Below, one piece after another: positions 11,286 through 22,092 of a DNA stretch of 64,000 nucleotides; the first letter of the stretch is position 1; each line of letters opens with the position of its first letter. The stretch covers positions 930,001 through 994,000 of the forward strand of contig JADLSH010000061.1 in NCBI GenBank assembly GCA_016169945.1, in the 5' to 3' direction. This DNA comes from Trachythela sp. YZ-2020. Its lineage: Eukaryota > Cnidaria > Anthozoa > Malacalcyonacea > Clavulariidae. The position numbers were made by a program, and so were the translations under genes. The notes below the pieces were generated by a model. It saw nothing but the letters and a program-made list of their open reading frames with translations. It ran no database searches and was not told where the DNA came from.

Positions 11286-12390
11286 ATGCATATGTCTGCT
11301 CTTGGTAGTTTAGCTGGACTGGAACATGTCCAATATCAAATTTGTCAAACGAATGAAAATTTGTATCATATTTTCCATTATGATTACATTTCAATGTTTG
11401 ACATACATTTCATTTTTTAATATAATTCCTTTACCATTTGTGTTACATTCATGTATATTTAATGTAATTCTTTATTTTATTATTAAAAATTGAAAAAAGA
11501 AGTGTGTTGTGGATGAATTCATAATATCATGCGAAGTAGCATTTCAAGCAGACTAGTTCAATCTCACACCGGCACCTTTGGGTGCATCTACAAACTGTTT
11601 CTTTTACTCAATCAAGGGGAAAATTTTCCCTTGAACTGACAGAACAAAAAGGCATACGCTACTTTAGAAATTATGTTGTTGTACACATTTTTTTGTTTTC
11701 CAGGGGTGTTGAATTTCCCAAATCGGCTTGCCAAGTTGCTTAGCAACTTTATTTTGTCAAATTATAGGGAGGATTTCACTGGACAAAATGGGGGGGGGGG
11801 AAGTTAAATTCTAAAAGCCTACTACTACCACTATGTAAAATATACTGCCACACTGTGGCATGATTACTGAATTGGAGACATGTCAATGAAATCTAAGGCA
11901 AGATTTGGCCATTTTTAAAGAGTGAACTTCAAAAAATAAAAAAATATATTTCCCGTTAGTCAATTATTATGAAACTTGGCACACATATACCATATAATGT
12001 AAGCTAACTTTTCATAATTATAATGCTGTGGAAAATTTGGAAAAGTTGCATCGTTAGGTCGCAAATAAGCTAAATTTAAATAAATTGCTACATTTTTTAC
12101 ATAATTTAAGCAACTTTATGCACTTTGTGGTCACGTGTCACATTTCAAACGGAACCAACCGTCATCAATCGATAGCCGAAGTCATAAGCTTTCAAACGAT
12201 GTATTATGTGCGGTCAAAGGTCAAGTACTCGCGGAGAAAATCACACCGGAATAAATTGCACTAATTATCGCGTGATTACGTAAATTAATTGAAATACATG
12301 TATGAATAAATTATAAATATGCAAAGCCGCGTTGCGAGATCAAGGTTTTACTTCTACAAATATAATAAATATTCATTTCATTTTCAGAAA
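11286..12390. other. piggyBac 3' region, no gene
   Basis: Non-coding sequence after the transposase. It includes a G9-10 run at 11790 and AT-rich blocks. Part of it (12130-12200) resembles the right half of the piggyBac-derived MITE at 21106-22092. Confidence 0.4.
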
Positions 12391-13214
12391 CTACGCGATC
12401 AAACGTGGGGGTTTTCTAATCTATATTTCAAAGGAAAATGTCACTTTCATCTGTTTATACAATATATATTTTTTCCCGTTAACTCTTTTTTAGTACAGTA
12501 AAAATAATGGAGGTGTATGACAAAAATGACTTGCGTGATTTTATAGTGCAATGAATGTCAGTGGCAAATTTTGGTTTATAGACCGAATAATTTATTGTAA
12601 AGGTACGAAGAAAAGTTTTTTCTAAATTTCAAATTTGTTCTCTGTATGAAATTGTAACAAACTTTTTACTGTAATATAGTAATATTATAAACAATATAGA
12701 TAGATTATAGTACAATTTTATAGTTTTAGAACACAAATATGTATTTATGTACTTGACATTTTTTATTTATTGTCCTATTATATATCAGAATCGATCCTCA
12801 AAATAGTGCCACAAAAATAAACACTGTCACTGTTTGTCTAAATCATAAATGTCAAGCAAGTACATAAATACATATTTGTGTTTTAAAACTATAAAATTGT
12901 ACTATAATCTATATTGTTCCTAACAATATTGCTATATTACAGTAAAGTTTGTTACAATTTCATACAGAGAACAAATTTGAAAGTTGGAAAAAACTTTTCT
13001 TCATACCTTTACAATAAATTATTCGGTCTATAAACCAAAATTTGCCACTGACATTTATTGCACAATAAAATGACGCCTGTCATTTTTGTCATACACTTCC
13101 ATTATATTTTTACTGTACTAAAAGAATTAACGGGAAAAAATATATATTGTAAACGGATGAAAGTGACATTTTCCTTTGAAATATAGACTAGAAAACCGCC
13201 ACGTTTGATCGCAA
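12391..13214. repeat. Foldback (long palindrome), ~365-bp arms
   Basis: 12391-12757 is the inverted complement of about 12850-13214, for example GTACAATTTTATAGTTTT against its complement and GCAAATTTTGGTTTATAG against CTATAAACCAAAATTTGC. The spacer is about 95 bp. The arms differ at scattered sites. There is no coding content. It adjoins the right arm of element B. Confidence 0.85.
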
Positions 13215-13411
13215 TGCAGGATCAGTTCCTCATTGGTCAGTTGATTCGTATATTCAAATCACATATGGATTGTGATTTTTCAACTTTCACAGGAAGTGTA
13301 TGAATATCTCGAGGAAGAGTATGAGCAAGGAAGTGTATGAACAAATGAATTGGTCAGCGCGAGGTAATGCATCGAATCAATATTTGAGGAACACTTCAAT
13401 TGGAACGACGG

Positions 13412-13620
13412 TAATAGTTGGGGAGATACATACCTAATTGTGGTGACCTAATATTAAATTTTGATATTCTATTTTCTTTATAGTTGGTGAGATACGCACT
13501 TTATTGTGGTGACCCCATTGTAATGTCCATTTTCCTTAATATACTTGGGGAGAAACCCACTTAATTGTGGTGACCCAATTTTAATTTTTTCTATTCTATT
13601 TTCTGAATAGTTGGGGAGAG
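13412..13620 (+). repeat. Minisatellite, right block (about 3 units)
   Basis: Three imperfect ~70-bp units of the GGGGAGATACCCACTTAAT / TGTGGTGACC / TATTCTATTTTCT minisatellite, also found at 7818-7970 in the same orientation. Confidence 0.75.
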
Positions 13621-13989
13621 CAGAGGCTATAGACAAGTATGGAAAACATAAAAAAAGATCAAAAAACCATAAATAACTAAATAAGCAGCTTATAATATAA
13701 GCGTGACAGGCTTTGACTGTCCATGTCCGGCAGCTTGATTCAAGCTGTTCTAGGCATGCTGATGAGCTCTGACATTGAACGAAACAGTCAAAATTTAGAT
13801 ATTATTCTGAATGGGTTTTCCTATTTTTGTGTCAACCTTCATTATTGTTCTCTGAAATATGCAAAATTCTCAACATTTTATCCTTTATTTGGTCAAGCTA
13901 TTCCTAAAATTTGATGCCCAGATTGCTGCAAACGGCAATTCCTACCGTTAAATTTTAAAATTGGCTATGTTAGCTATATGTCCTATATT
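13621..13989. other. No gene recognised
   Basis: AT-rich sequence between the minisatellite and the right arm of element A. The 63-residue frame at 13723 has no family motif. Confidence 0.4.
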
Positions 13990-14818
13990 ATACCTTACTA
14001 CCTGTAGCTAAGCAACTATACTGTATTATCAATGAAATATTTGGACTACAATACGTAAAAAATGTGAAAAATAGTTTACATTATTTATATAGAGTTTTAC
14101 TCGAGTTCTAGCTATGAATTTCATATATTTACAACGCTTTTTACCTACTCTTTCGACAGGAAATCAACCGACCACAACAAAGCAGAATTAAATAAGCAGT
14201 AGAAACATAGGCAAATGCTTTCTTCTAGTCTGGTCTTTTTACAAAGTAGCATAGACGGGGCGAAATAAGAACGTTTGTGTTGGTTTTGCTTCGTACCAAA
14301 GCATTTTAAAGTCTCTTTAAAAACATTGCATTTCGAGGCCATGTCCTTATTGAGCAAGACATTATAGCCCGAGTGTGTCAATTTCAACAAGCGAAAAAAT
14401 CCACACAAAACACTCGATCGTTGAGAAAACACAAGCTAGGATCGAGGAATAACGCGCACATATTTGTATATCAAAATGATGAGCAGTCTGATGTTTACTA
14501 AGCGTACTCACCTCAAAATGGTGAGAAGAACCTTCCTCTCAGAACGTATTTGGGAGCCTATTTCTCGCTCCCTCCGTTGTTCTATACCAAATTTCTCGCC
14601 CACTTCCGCTCCGATTTCGCCATACCTTGGTCAAAACAAACTTTATGGCATTAAAAAGAGATTTCTTGTTTAAAAGTTATCAAACGGTACGAAGAAAGTA
14701 CTTAAAGGAAGCAATATTTCTCGCATGCAAAATGCTCGCTTCGCGGCGGCCATTACGCTTCCAAGTGCAAGGTTACCATTTTTCCCATGATGCTTTGCTA
14801 TGATGCAAATTGTCTATT
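13990..14818 (-). repeat. Right inverted arm of element A
   Basis: Reverse complement of 3488-4374 with moderate divergence and small indels. It ends ...GCAAATTGTCTATT at 14818. Confidence 0.75.
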
Positions 14819-14902
14819 ACGAGCTGAGTTGGCAACTATCCAAAGCGAGCAAGTAAGAGATAGTGTAAACAAAAGGACACCCGGGTTTCGACAGCAGTGA
14901 TA

Positions 14903-15651
14903 ATGGCAATGAGTGTCAGTTATTACAACAAAAATGCGACTCTTATTGACAATATTATTGCAATGGAGTTTGAACTAGGGAAATATAAACAAGAGTTGTG
15001 TGATCGGGAGCAAAATCGAATAAATTATCGAGAGACCCAGCAATGCAAGGCTTAAAACAATGAGACAATTAATCTAAACAAAGCCGCCTCAATCAACGTA
15101 GTTGATCTTCTCCCTCAGTTTAAAAATACGCAATCAAAGGAAATCGTAATTGATTCTCTGATGCGCATCAGCGTAATAATGCCATTAATGCATCGATTCC
15201 TAAAGCTGATAATTTATACGCAAATGTGATAGCTAATACCCCAAATAACAAAACGTTATTCGAGGGTCAAATTCCTCTTTTTTCGGAAAAGCTTTTTAAA
15301 GGACGCTTACAAAATAGCGTCGACAATAAAAGCAGATGCAAAGTGGTTAAAGTAGACAAAGATAGACCATCTAGTCAACCTCGTAGGTTAAATCATGAGC
15401 CCTATGAACAGTCCCCGATATTTGGAACATTTAAAACGGATCGAGTGGGAAAGACATCTAGACCTGGTTTACCATGTGACAAGAAATTAAACTGTTCTAG
15501 TATTCTAGTGTCTTCAGTCTGTGAATTTCAACATATACCAGAACCAAACTCGTCTATACTATACTCGTCTAATGGGAATCCAGCGGCATTTCCAAGGGTC
15601 CTTTCTGGACGATATTATATTGATGTTGTTTTAAAGTATATTTATTACTAA
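14903..15651 (+). pseudogene. Broken hypothetical ORF chain
   Basis: A chain of plus-strand coding-like pieces. 14903-15055 opens at an ATG and is Asn/Glu-rich (..YYNKNATLIDNIIAMEF..). A following stretch reads NLNKAASINVVDLLPQF. After a frame change near 15170, NASIPKADNLYANVIANTP runs into the open frame 15226-15651 (FEGQIPLFSEKLFKG...). The pieces make one coherent protein only with a stop at 15053 and at least one frameshift removed, so it looks like a dead gene. I do not recognise the family. It lies just outside the arm of the giant foldback. Confidence 0.3.
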
Positions 15652-17455
15652 AATAACTGACCCGATCGCTTTCAAGTACTGCCTGGTTCCTAATCAGTCC
15701 TAATCAGTGTGGGGCGAAGCTTTAATGTTATTCAACCAGATTTTGGCTCAATGAAACAATGACTTCAAAAGAGACTCCGTCATATAAATCTGTGAGAAAG
15801 TATTAATATATGTGTTTTATTTAGTTATTTGTTATATAATTTACTCTCGTTTGCTGTTTAACTCGTTTGCTGCCAGAGTATTTGATCTTGTATCACAGAA
15901 TAGTTTATTGTCTGTAATATGTGTCGTATTCAAATGTCTGAGGAGTATTTATTACAACAAAAGTGTATCCGCATGCGTTTAATAATGTCGTAAAATCTAA
16001 TTAATAAATACAGTCTATTATACAATTGTGCATACACACTTTCTGTACTACACAAGAAACGTTAACTGCGAATCTGACAACGTTTTTTACAAATCGTCGG
16101 CGGTCCAAGCACGCTAAAAAATGCCTCCTCTCTAGGTTCTATTATGTTTCAAATGGAAGCTATAAGTATCGTAGTGAACATACAGTATATTATTCAATCT
16201 GTTGTTATGTGCAGATTATTAACTTCTGAAGGTGAAATGTGAGCTCACTAATTGGTACCTATCTCTTCCATGTCCTATATACAATCTGTTAAAGGTATGT
16301 GCACAGTTTTTTTAACTACTGCTACATTGTACATACATGTAGAAAAATATTTGAAATTTACCATGTAAACTTCAGTATCGTACATCTTGTAGCTTGCTTT
16401 AGACGAAATTTAAGCATTGCTTGTTACATATTAAGCATAACTTAACGCTTCCGAGCACTTTCACAATTGCTAAGACCAACGGGAGGCAACGCAGTAGGTC
16501 TACAGTTCTACTTATTTTGAATTGATTAAGAGATATATTTCTTGTGTAAATGATCATTTTTAAATCACCGTCAATTAAAGTGCGACAGAGACATGGTGCA
16601 TAATTATGCGAAATGTTACTCTGCTGACAAAGGAAATATATATGTACCGTACATACACTTGCTTCTTGGGTTGCTCTTCAAAGTCGCTTTGAATGATGTG
16701 TTCTAGGTTCTCTTCTAGAGAGATAATCGACACTCAATCAAACAAACAACAAATATGTTACCTTGGGTCGGGTATCATTCACGAAGTACCTGTTTAGGTA
16801 TTATCCCACGGCGATGAGTCTGAAGGCGTGTGTAGCAACCTAAGTTTGATGGCAATCATAATACATTAAATTCAGGGACTCTAAAGGCCAGTTCACACGG
16901 GCGATTTTTGCTGCGATTTTAGGTGCGATTTTCTTCTTCTGATGGATGCATATAATGTTCAGATGATGGTATACTCAGAATATTCATAACTAATCCACTC
17001 GTTCACATCCATGAAAAGAGGAAAATCGCACTAGAAATCGCAGCAAAAATCGCCCGTGTGAACTGGCCTTAATGTACAAAAATTCATTTTCAACATTGCT
17101 CAACTGTGGAAACAACATTGACATCGATCATTTTAAACTTGCTTGATGTGAACAATATACGAGCAGAGATCTTCTCAATGCATGATACTCATAAGAAAGG
17201 CAGCGTTTGACGAAGTTCAGCTGTATAGTTGTGATTTTAGTTGTTGGTAATTTGTATCTTTCTTAGATAGAAAATATTATAGTTTCTTGTGAGTTTTAAA
17301 TACTAAATTTCTAGTAAATTTGTATCTTACATTTGAATATTTTTATACTTTAACATCATCGACATGGACTACGGCTATAATAAAAATTAGATACAACACA
17401 AATCCAAGTCTGTCAGAGCGAATTTAAGCGCGGCCCTTATGGCATATAATTAATA
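15576..17455 (+). repeat. Left arm of giant foldback, outer part
   Basis: Inverted match to 25637-27308, for example ATCCAGCGGCATTTCCAAGG at 15578 and its complement ending at 27306. It carries a Harbinger MITE at 16885 that the other arm lacks. The mirrored small frames at 16026-16229 and 26878-26663 are arm sequence, not evidence of a gene. Confidence 0.85.
16885..17069. mobile_element. PIF/Harbinger-type MITE, 185 bp, TAA target duplication
   Basis: The termini AGGCCAGTTCACACGGGCG and complement flank a short non-coding centre. TAA is present on both sides (16882-16884 and 17070-17072). The opposite foldback arm at about 26030 has the matching empty site with a single TTA. That proves the insertion and its 3-bp duplication, and TWA is the Harbinger target. 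Confidence 0.88.
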
Positions 17456-17769
17456 AAGCCAATTTATAGATCACAATGTATAAATTTAAGTTAATGAGAC
17501 AACACATTAACTTGAGGTTTGTTTTACTATACAACAAGTGGGAAAAGCCTGTCAACACCCACTAAATTCACAAGAAAATATCTCTGATCAAAGTTCAAAG
17601 TATGTCCGGACACGTCCAATACGAATGCAATTTGTTCAGCCAATCGAATGACTCTATTGCCAATCATATTTCAATGACAATAGGTAAAGCGCGCTATATA
17701 ACGTCAACCGTGTCACTTTGCCGAATGTTTCAACTGAATAAACACGAAATTTTGCAAGAATAAAAATTT
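17454..17769 (+). repeat. Direct repeat A1
   Basis: Starts TAAAGCCAATTTATAGATC and ends GCAAGAATAAAAATTT. It is a 316-bp direct copy of 20131-20446 with only a handful of substitutions. AATAAA is at 17737-17742. Confidence 0.9.
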
Positions 17770-17829
17770 ACATAATATGCGAAGTGCTTTGGACGGTGCT
17801 ATGGAAGGTGCGAGAACTTAGGCGATTCG

Positions 17830-18087
17830 AATGCTAAATATGTCGATGCGAGACCTCCTTCGGCACAAGAACAAGACCCAACAAGATTAATGCGAACGAC
17901 GGGCAGCATGGCGAATAAAGACGTGGTTTTGTATCTACAAGCAGAACTCACTGATGCAGAGCAAGCATGTGCTATTATTCCTCCCATGGTCCAAGAAATA
18001 TGCCAGCTCAATTCCGCTATAAAGTTAGTACGGACAGACGCCAACCAGTCAACAGATCCGACGAACACGACGTGCCACGCGTGCTGA
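17830..18087 (+). CDS. Possible gag-like ORF after A1
   Basis: An open frame right after A1, with the first in-frame Met at 17890 and the frame open upstream of it. It reads ..MANKDVVLYLQAELTDAEQ..MVQEICQLNSAIKLV and looks helical. The position (first ORF after the 5' repeat) would suit a small gag-like protein, but there is no zinc knuckle or family match. The minus-strand 191-residue frame over the same bases looks like a shadow. Confidence 0.2.
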   Translation, partial: NAKYVDARPPSAQEQDPTRLMRTTGSMANKDVVLYLQAELTDAEQACAIIPPMVQEICQLNSAIKLVRTDANQSTDPTNTTCHAC

Positions 18088-18191
18088 ATATAACACAATT
18101 GGTTGCCTCGCATGTGGCCCATGCGGGGCGTCGTAAGTATTACCAGCAACTGACTCAAACGAATGTTATATTTCTTTTCAACCAATTTTAG

Positions 18192-19757
18192 TATATCTCT
18201 CAATTGCCATTCGATATCATAGTATTCTGGTATCATATATGTATAAATTATAACATGATATATCTCTGTAATATATCCTATTGTTATATTGAGTCCAAAG
18301 TTTAATCCTTGTCTCGAGGCCTGAAAATATTTGTATTTACCGTAAAATTTTACGGCTATAGAAAAGAATACCATTATCGTTAAATCGGCAACACGTATTT
18401 TGTTAATGAATATTAAATACTACGATAAAATATAGTTCAGTGTTCAGTTGTCAAAATTTGGTTCGGAATTAGGACACGTGCACTCGAGCGTGCGTTGGTG
18501 TATGTTCACGTGAACGTCTATTAGTTGTTCAGGATTATTGCCATCTTGCCATTATATATAATTTGGGTTAACAGGACGGTATGTCCAATTTGAGCAGTAT
18601 ATGTCGCACTGGCATTGTCTCATTGTCAATATATCTAGTTCCTGGTAGGCACCACTTCTACTGACAGCAAGGAGGAGGGAAAAGGCCCCCCCCCAATAAT
18701 TCCTCAAAGTCTTTGAATTATAGCTGATTAACTGTATGTAAGAAAGTTACATCAATGATTTTCATCCAGGAAAGCCTTGATAGGCTATAATTTAATTAAA
18801 ATATTCATGTAATTTAGGCCAAAAGGTTTTAAGAACTCAGATTTGCAGCAACAAAAGGGTGGCTGTATGTTGGCAACCTAAGTCAGTACCCCAATATTTC
18901 ACCAAATGTCCACCACTGTATGTTAACCTACTTTATTCTATTGGTATATGCAGTTAAGTCAAAGGCTAAGCTTGTTGTCAAAGTTACTAAAAGATATCAT
19001 GGAAATAATTTGGCAGTTCATTATATTTTATTTTCAGATTGCAATTTCTTTATATACTACATAGTATTACCAACATTGTAGACTATGTTCAGATAATATT
19101 TCATATTAGCTCGTGCAAATCTCAACATGCATGTGACTGCTTTCACTGTTGTGTTCAAGCTTGAGTCGATATACTACATACACCACTGTTATCACAGTTT
19201 AGGGAACTACAGTTGGTGCATTTTAATGTTAACCTTTAGAAAACAAATCTCTGATAATCGGGGGTCAAATGAACCTTATATGTGATACACAAATAATGTT
19301 TACTTGTTAATGTATGTAATTCAATTATTCAATCACATTCTCTGTATACTGAACCTGTTGCTGTTCAAATGTAGAGACCTTTTATCGTATAGCTCCGAGT
19401 TACATATACCAGACTGTTACGCAAATGAATTGAAAAATAAATAATTAAATAAAATAGAAAATAACAAAACAAACATGCCTTGTTAGTCAGCTCTGTTTGT
19501 CGTGTTACCAACACTCCAATTATGAATTTGTGAGATAAAAAGCTTCGTGGGGGAGCTGCTGTATATCTTGGGCCCCATCCAGGTTTCCTGTACTGCAGGT
19601 TTTCCTGGCCTCCCTGACATCTCAGCTGTAGTATGAGTGATGGTAATGCTCAAATGGAAGTCAACTATCATCAGGCAAAAGCTGTCTTCTCTATGGCTAC
19701 AGCTTTGTCGGAGATGGGTTTCTTCGTCTATGGGGAATACACTTGCAGTGTATTTGT
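18192..19757. other. Interior of split-repeat element, no gene recognised
   Basis: No reverse transcriptase, RNase H or tyrosine recombinase motif was found in any frame. A C9 run is at about 18687. The element is either non-autonomous or too decayed. Confidence 0.45.
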
Positions 19758-20129
19758 GGGGTTGAAGTGTTCCAAATGGTCAACTTCATTGCCCATAGAC
19801 TCAGATTATTTCATGGAAATATAATCAGTCGAATCGTAAGGACTGTCCAAGGGGATTATCACCCATTGGTTCAGGTAATGTCGGAGAGGGTCGCAACCTT
19901 GATGACAGGGCTCTATCGGGGTTTTTACCCCTAGGGCATTTAGTCTCTCCTAGCGGGTCTCATGTATACCCCCGCGGGATGAAAACATAAGGCTAGAATG
20001 AGTCTTTGGGTTGACCAGAGTATAAATATTGGTTCACTTCAGTCTTCACCCCGAACCCGTTCTCCCACAAATTTGGCGTGTGTTTAATTTAATTACCGGT
20101 GCATTTTAGTATATAATGTGCCTGGATCA
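19758..20129 (+). repeat. Direct repeat B1
   Basis: A 372-bp direct copy of 20734-21105, from GGGGTTGAAGTGTTCC to TGTGCCTGGATCA. The TATA box is at 20021. Confidence 0.9.
20021..20027 (+). promoter_or_regulatory. TATA box in repeat B1
   Basis: GAGTATAAATATTGG, with a possible initiator TTCACTTCAGTC about 12-25 bp downstream. The same box recurs at 20997-21003 in B2. Confidence 0.5.
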
Positions 20130-20130
20130 T

Positions 20131-20446
20131 TAAAGCCAATTTATAGATCACAATGTATAAATTTAAGTTAATGAGACAACACATTAACTTGAGGTTTGTT
20201 TTACTATACAACAAGTGGGAAAAGCCTGTCAACACCCACTAATTTCACAAGAAAATATCTCTGATCAAAGTTCAAAGTATGTCCGGACACGTGCAATACG
20301 AATGCAATTTGCTCAGCCAATCGAATGACTCTATTGCCAATCATATTTCAATGACAATAGGTAAAGCGCGCTATATAACATCAAGCGTGTCACTTTGCCG
20401 AATGTTTCAACTGAATAAACACGAAATTTTGCAAGAATAAAAATTT
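20131..20446 (+). repeat. Direct repeat A2
   Basis: Second copy of A1, starting one base after the end of B1. AATAAA is at 20414-20419. Confidence 0.9.
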
Positions 20447-20733
20447 CCACCCACCCACCCTTCTATTTTACATGTTGGAGCAACTAATCTAATGGACGAT
20501 ATATTTATCTATCTCATTATATACTTATTTTCATGCAGGGTAATCCAAGAGGAACAAACGATCAATTCTATCGTATCACTGGAAATGTTCTTGCTGTATC
20601 GTTATGCTGGATGTGGTCTTGCTTTAGTTATGCTGGATAATTAATCCAAGAGCAAAACACGAACAATTTTATTGCTGTGAATGATCATGTTGTATATATC
20701 TAAACTTCTTGATGTTGAATAAAGCTTTGGTTC

Positions 20734-21105
20734 GGGGTTGAAGTGTTCCAAATGGTCAACTTCATTGCCCATAGATTCAGATCATTTCATGGAAATATAA
20801 TCAGTCGAATCGTAAGGACTGTCCAAGGGGATTATCAGCCATTGGTTCAGGTAATGTCGGAGAGGGTCGCAACCTTGATGACAGGGCTCTATCGGGGTTT
20901 TTACCCCTTGGGCATTTAGTCTCTCCTAGCGGGTCTCATGTATACCCCCGCGGGATGAAAACATAAGGCTAGAATGAGTCTTTGGGTTGACCAGAGTATA
21001 AATATTGGTTCACTTCAGTCTTCACCCCGAACCCGTTTTCCCACAAATTTGGCGTGTGTTTAATTTAATTACCGGTGCATTTTAGTATATAATGTGCCTG
21101 GATCA
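20734..21105 (+). repeat. Direct repeat B2
   Basis: Second copy of B1. It is followed directly by the piggyBac-derived MITE. The 287 bp between A2 and B2 (20447-20733) match nothing else I noticed and end in an AATAAAGC motif. Confidence 0.9.
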
Positions 21106-22092
21106 AACTCCTTATTGTCACAAGCTGACTAAAGTAAGACGATATCGTCTTACTTTTGCAGTTTTCATATCTTCGGTTCAGTGCATGCTATGTAGATGAA
21201 AATACCACCGTTCGATTCAGCGTTTTACGATGTCTTTAGAGAAGTAAATTGTGTTTGTTTACAATGCTACGCGGCCAATTTAGCCCCTTTCAAACACATC
21301 TGAACTTTGTATTGTTTACAAATTAACAATAATACAAACTAATTATATATTCATTTCGCTTTCCTACCTTTGGTTTACACGCTACAAACTCCTAAGTGTG
21401 ACCATTGGATAGCTCTTGAAAATCCTGTTCGAAAGGATGTATTTAAATATCCATACTAAATAAACTAGCCATTTTATGACAATTCTCGACCTTTCTCGTG
21501 AAAATGCCGTCTTTATTGCGAAATCCCGGTTTTGTCGGCGCACGCTCGGGCAACTTCGGAAGCTAAATCTCCGCGGCTGTCGATTCCGCGTGATGTAATT
21601 GCCTAGATGGCGGATTTTCATTGGTTTATAGCAATCAACACTGACCTTATATGGCATTTCGTAATTAATTTGCGCGTGCGGGAATCAAATTTCAACGATC
21701 TCGGCATTTTGTATGCGACTTTCAAAAAATAAAAAAAATACTTCTACTTCTTCAAATACAATGAAACTTTCCAATAATATTCCTTTTTACATGAGCTACA
21801 ATTTTGGGATTAGAATTGCTAACATTTGCTCGAAAATTCTAAATCCTGTTCTGGCAATTCAGGTTTATTTCAACAATAATTGTAAAATTTTTAGATAATT
21901 TATGAACATGTATGCAAATTAATTTGGATATGTAATATGAACCGGGACAAACTAAATATAATTTTAAAGAGGAAGTCATAAGCTATCGAATGACGTGTGT
22001 CCTGTTGCCAGAGAATAAACACGTCTGGCGATTTTTACATTTGAAACAGATCGATATCGTCTTACTTTAGTCAGCTTGTGACAATAAGGAGT
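21106..22092. mobile_element. piggyBac-derived MITE (~1 kb)
   Basis: Ends AACTCCTTATTGTCACAAG and its complement, with GACGATATCGTCTTA just inside. Several internal blocks match the 5' region of the piggyBac element at 8251-8850. TTAA follows the right end (22094-22097) in foldback-arm sequence. The left TTAA is missing because another insertion abuts it. It has no transposase frame, so it would need one in trans. Confidence 0.65.

Larger units (their letters stand above)
8251..12260 (+). mobile_element. piggyBac element, left end clear, right end lost or unrecognised
   Basis: The left end is TTAA (8251-8254) followed by CTCCTTATTGTTTAGTG, and the transposase follows. The region 8251-8850 is similar in several blocks (GACGATATCGTCTTA, CTTCGGTTCAGTGCATGCTATG, CCTTATATGGCATTT) to the MITE at 21106-22092, which looks like a non-autonomous derivative. 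On the right, GAAGTCATAAGC at about 12178 matches the MITE's right half, but no terminal repeat plus TTAA was found, so the right boundary is approximate. Confidence 0.65.
7990..13396. mobile_element. Inverted-repeat element (composite element B)
   Basis: The ends AAGTGTTCCTCAAATATTG (7990) and its complement ending at 13396 start inverted arms: 7990-8154 and 13211-13396. The right arm carries a 21-bp partial duplication around GGAAGTGTATGAAC. The flanks are the same minisatellite on both sides. The interior holds the piggyBac element and a foldback. Whether the piggyBac is native cargo or a later insertion cannot be decided from this copy. Confidence 0.6.
3488..14818. mobile_element. Region bounded by ~0.85-kb inverted repeats (composite element A)
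   Basis: The two ends, AATAGACAATTTGC... at 3488 and its complement finishing at 14818, begin inverted arms of 887 and 829 bp. Everything between them (hAT, minisatellite, element with piggyBac) is nested inside. This could be a single long-TIR DNA transposon that later received insertions, or an inverted duplication. No convincing target duplication was found outside the arms and no transposase can be assigned to element A itself. Confidence 0.5.
17454..21105 (+). mobile_element. Retroelement-like unit with split direct repeats (A1-...-B1-A2-...-B2)
   Basis: Four blocks: A1 17454-17769, B1 19758-20129, A2 20131-20446, B2 20734-21105. A1 and A2 are both 316 bp; B1 and B2 are both 372 bp; both pairs are direct and highly similar. 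B carries a TATA box and A carries AATAAA, so the B1-A2 junction has the order promoter then polyadenylation signal, like an LTR. A1-interior-B1-A2-B2 is the arrangement of PAT/Ngaro-type DIRS-like tyrosine-recombinase retrotransposons. No reverse transcriptase or recombinase was recognised and no target duplication is evident. A tandem full-length plus internally deleted copy is the alternative. Confidence 0.5.

Noticed and set aside
17799..18374. 191-residue minus-strand protein
   Set aside because: Composition is irregular, there is no motif, and it overlaps a more coding-like plus-strand frame in the split-repeat element.
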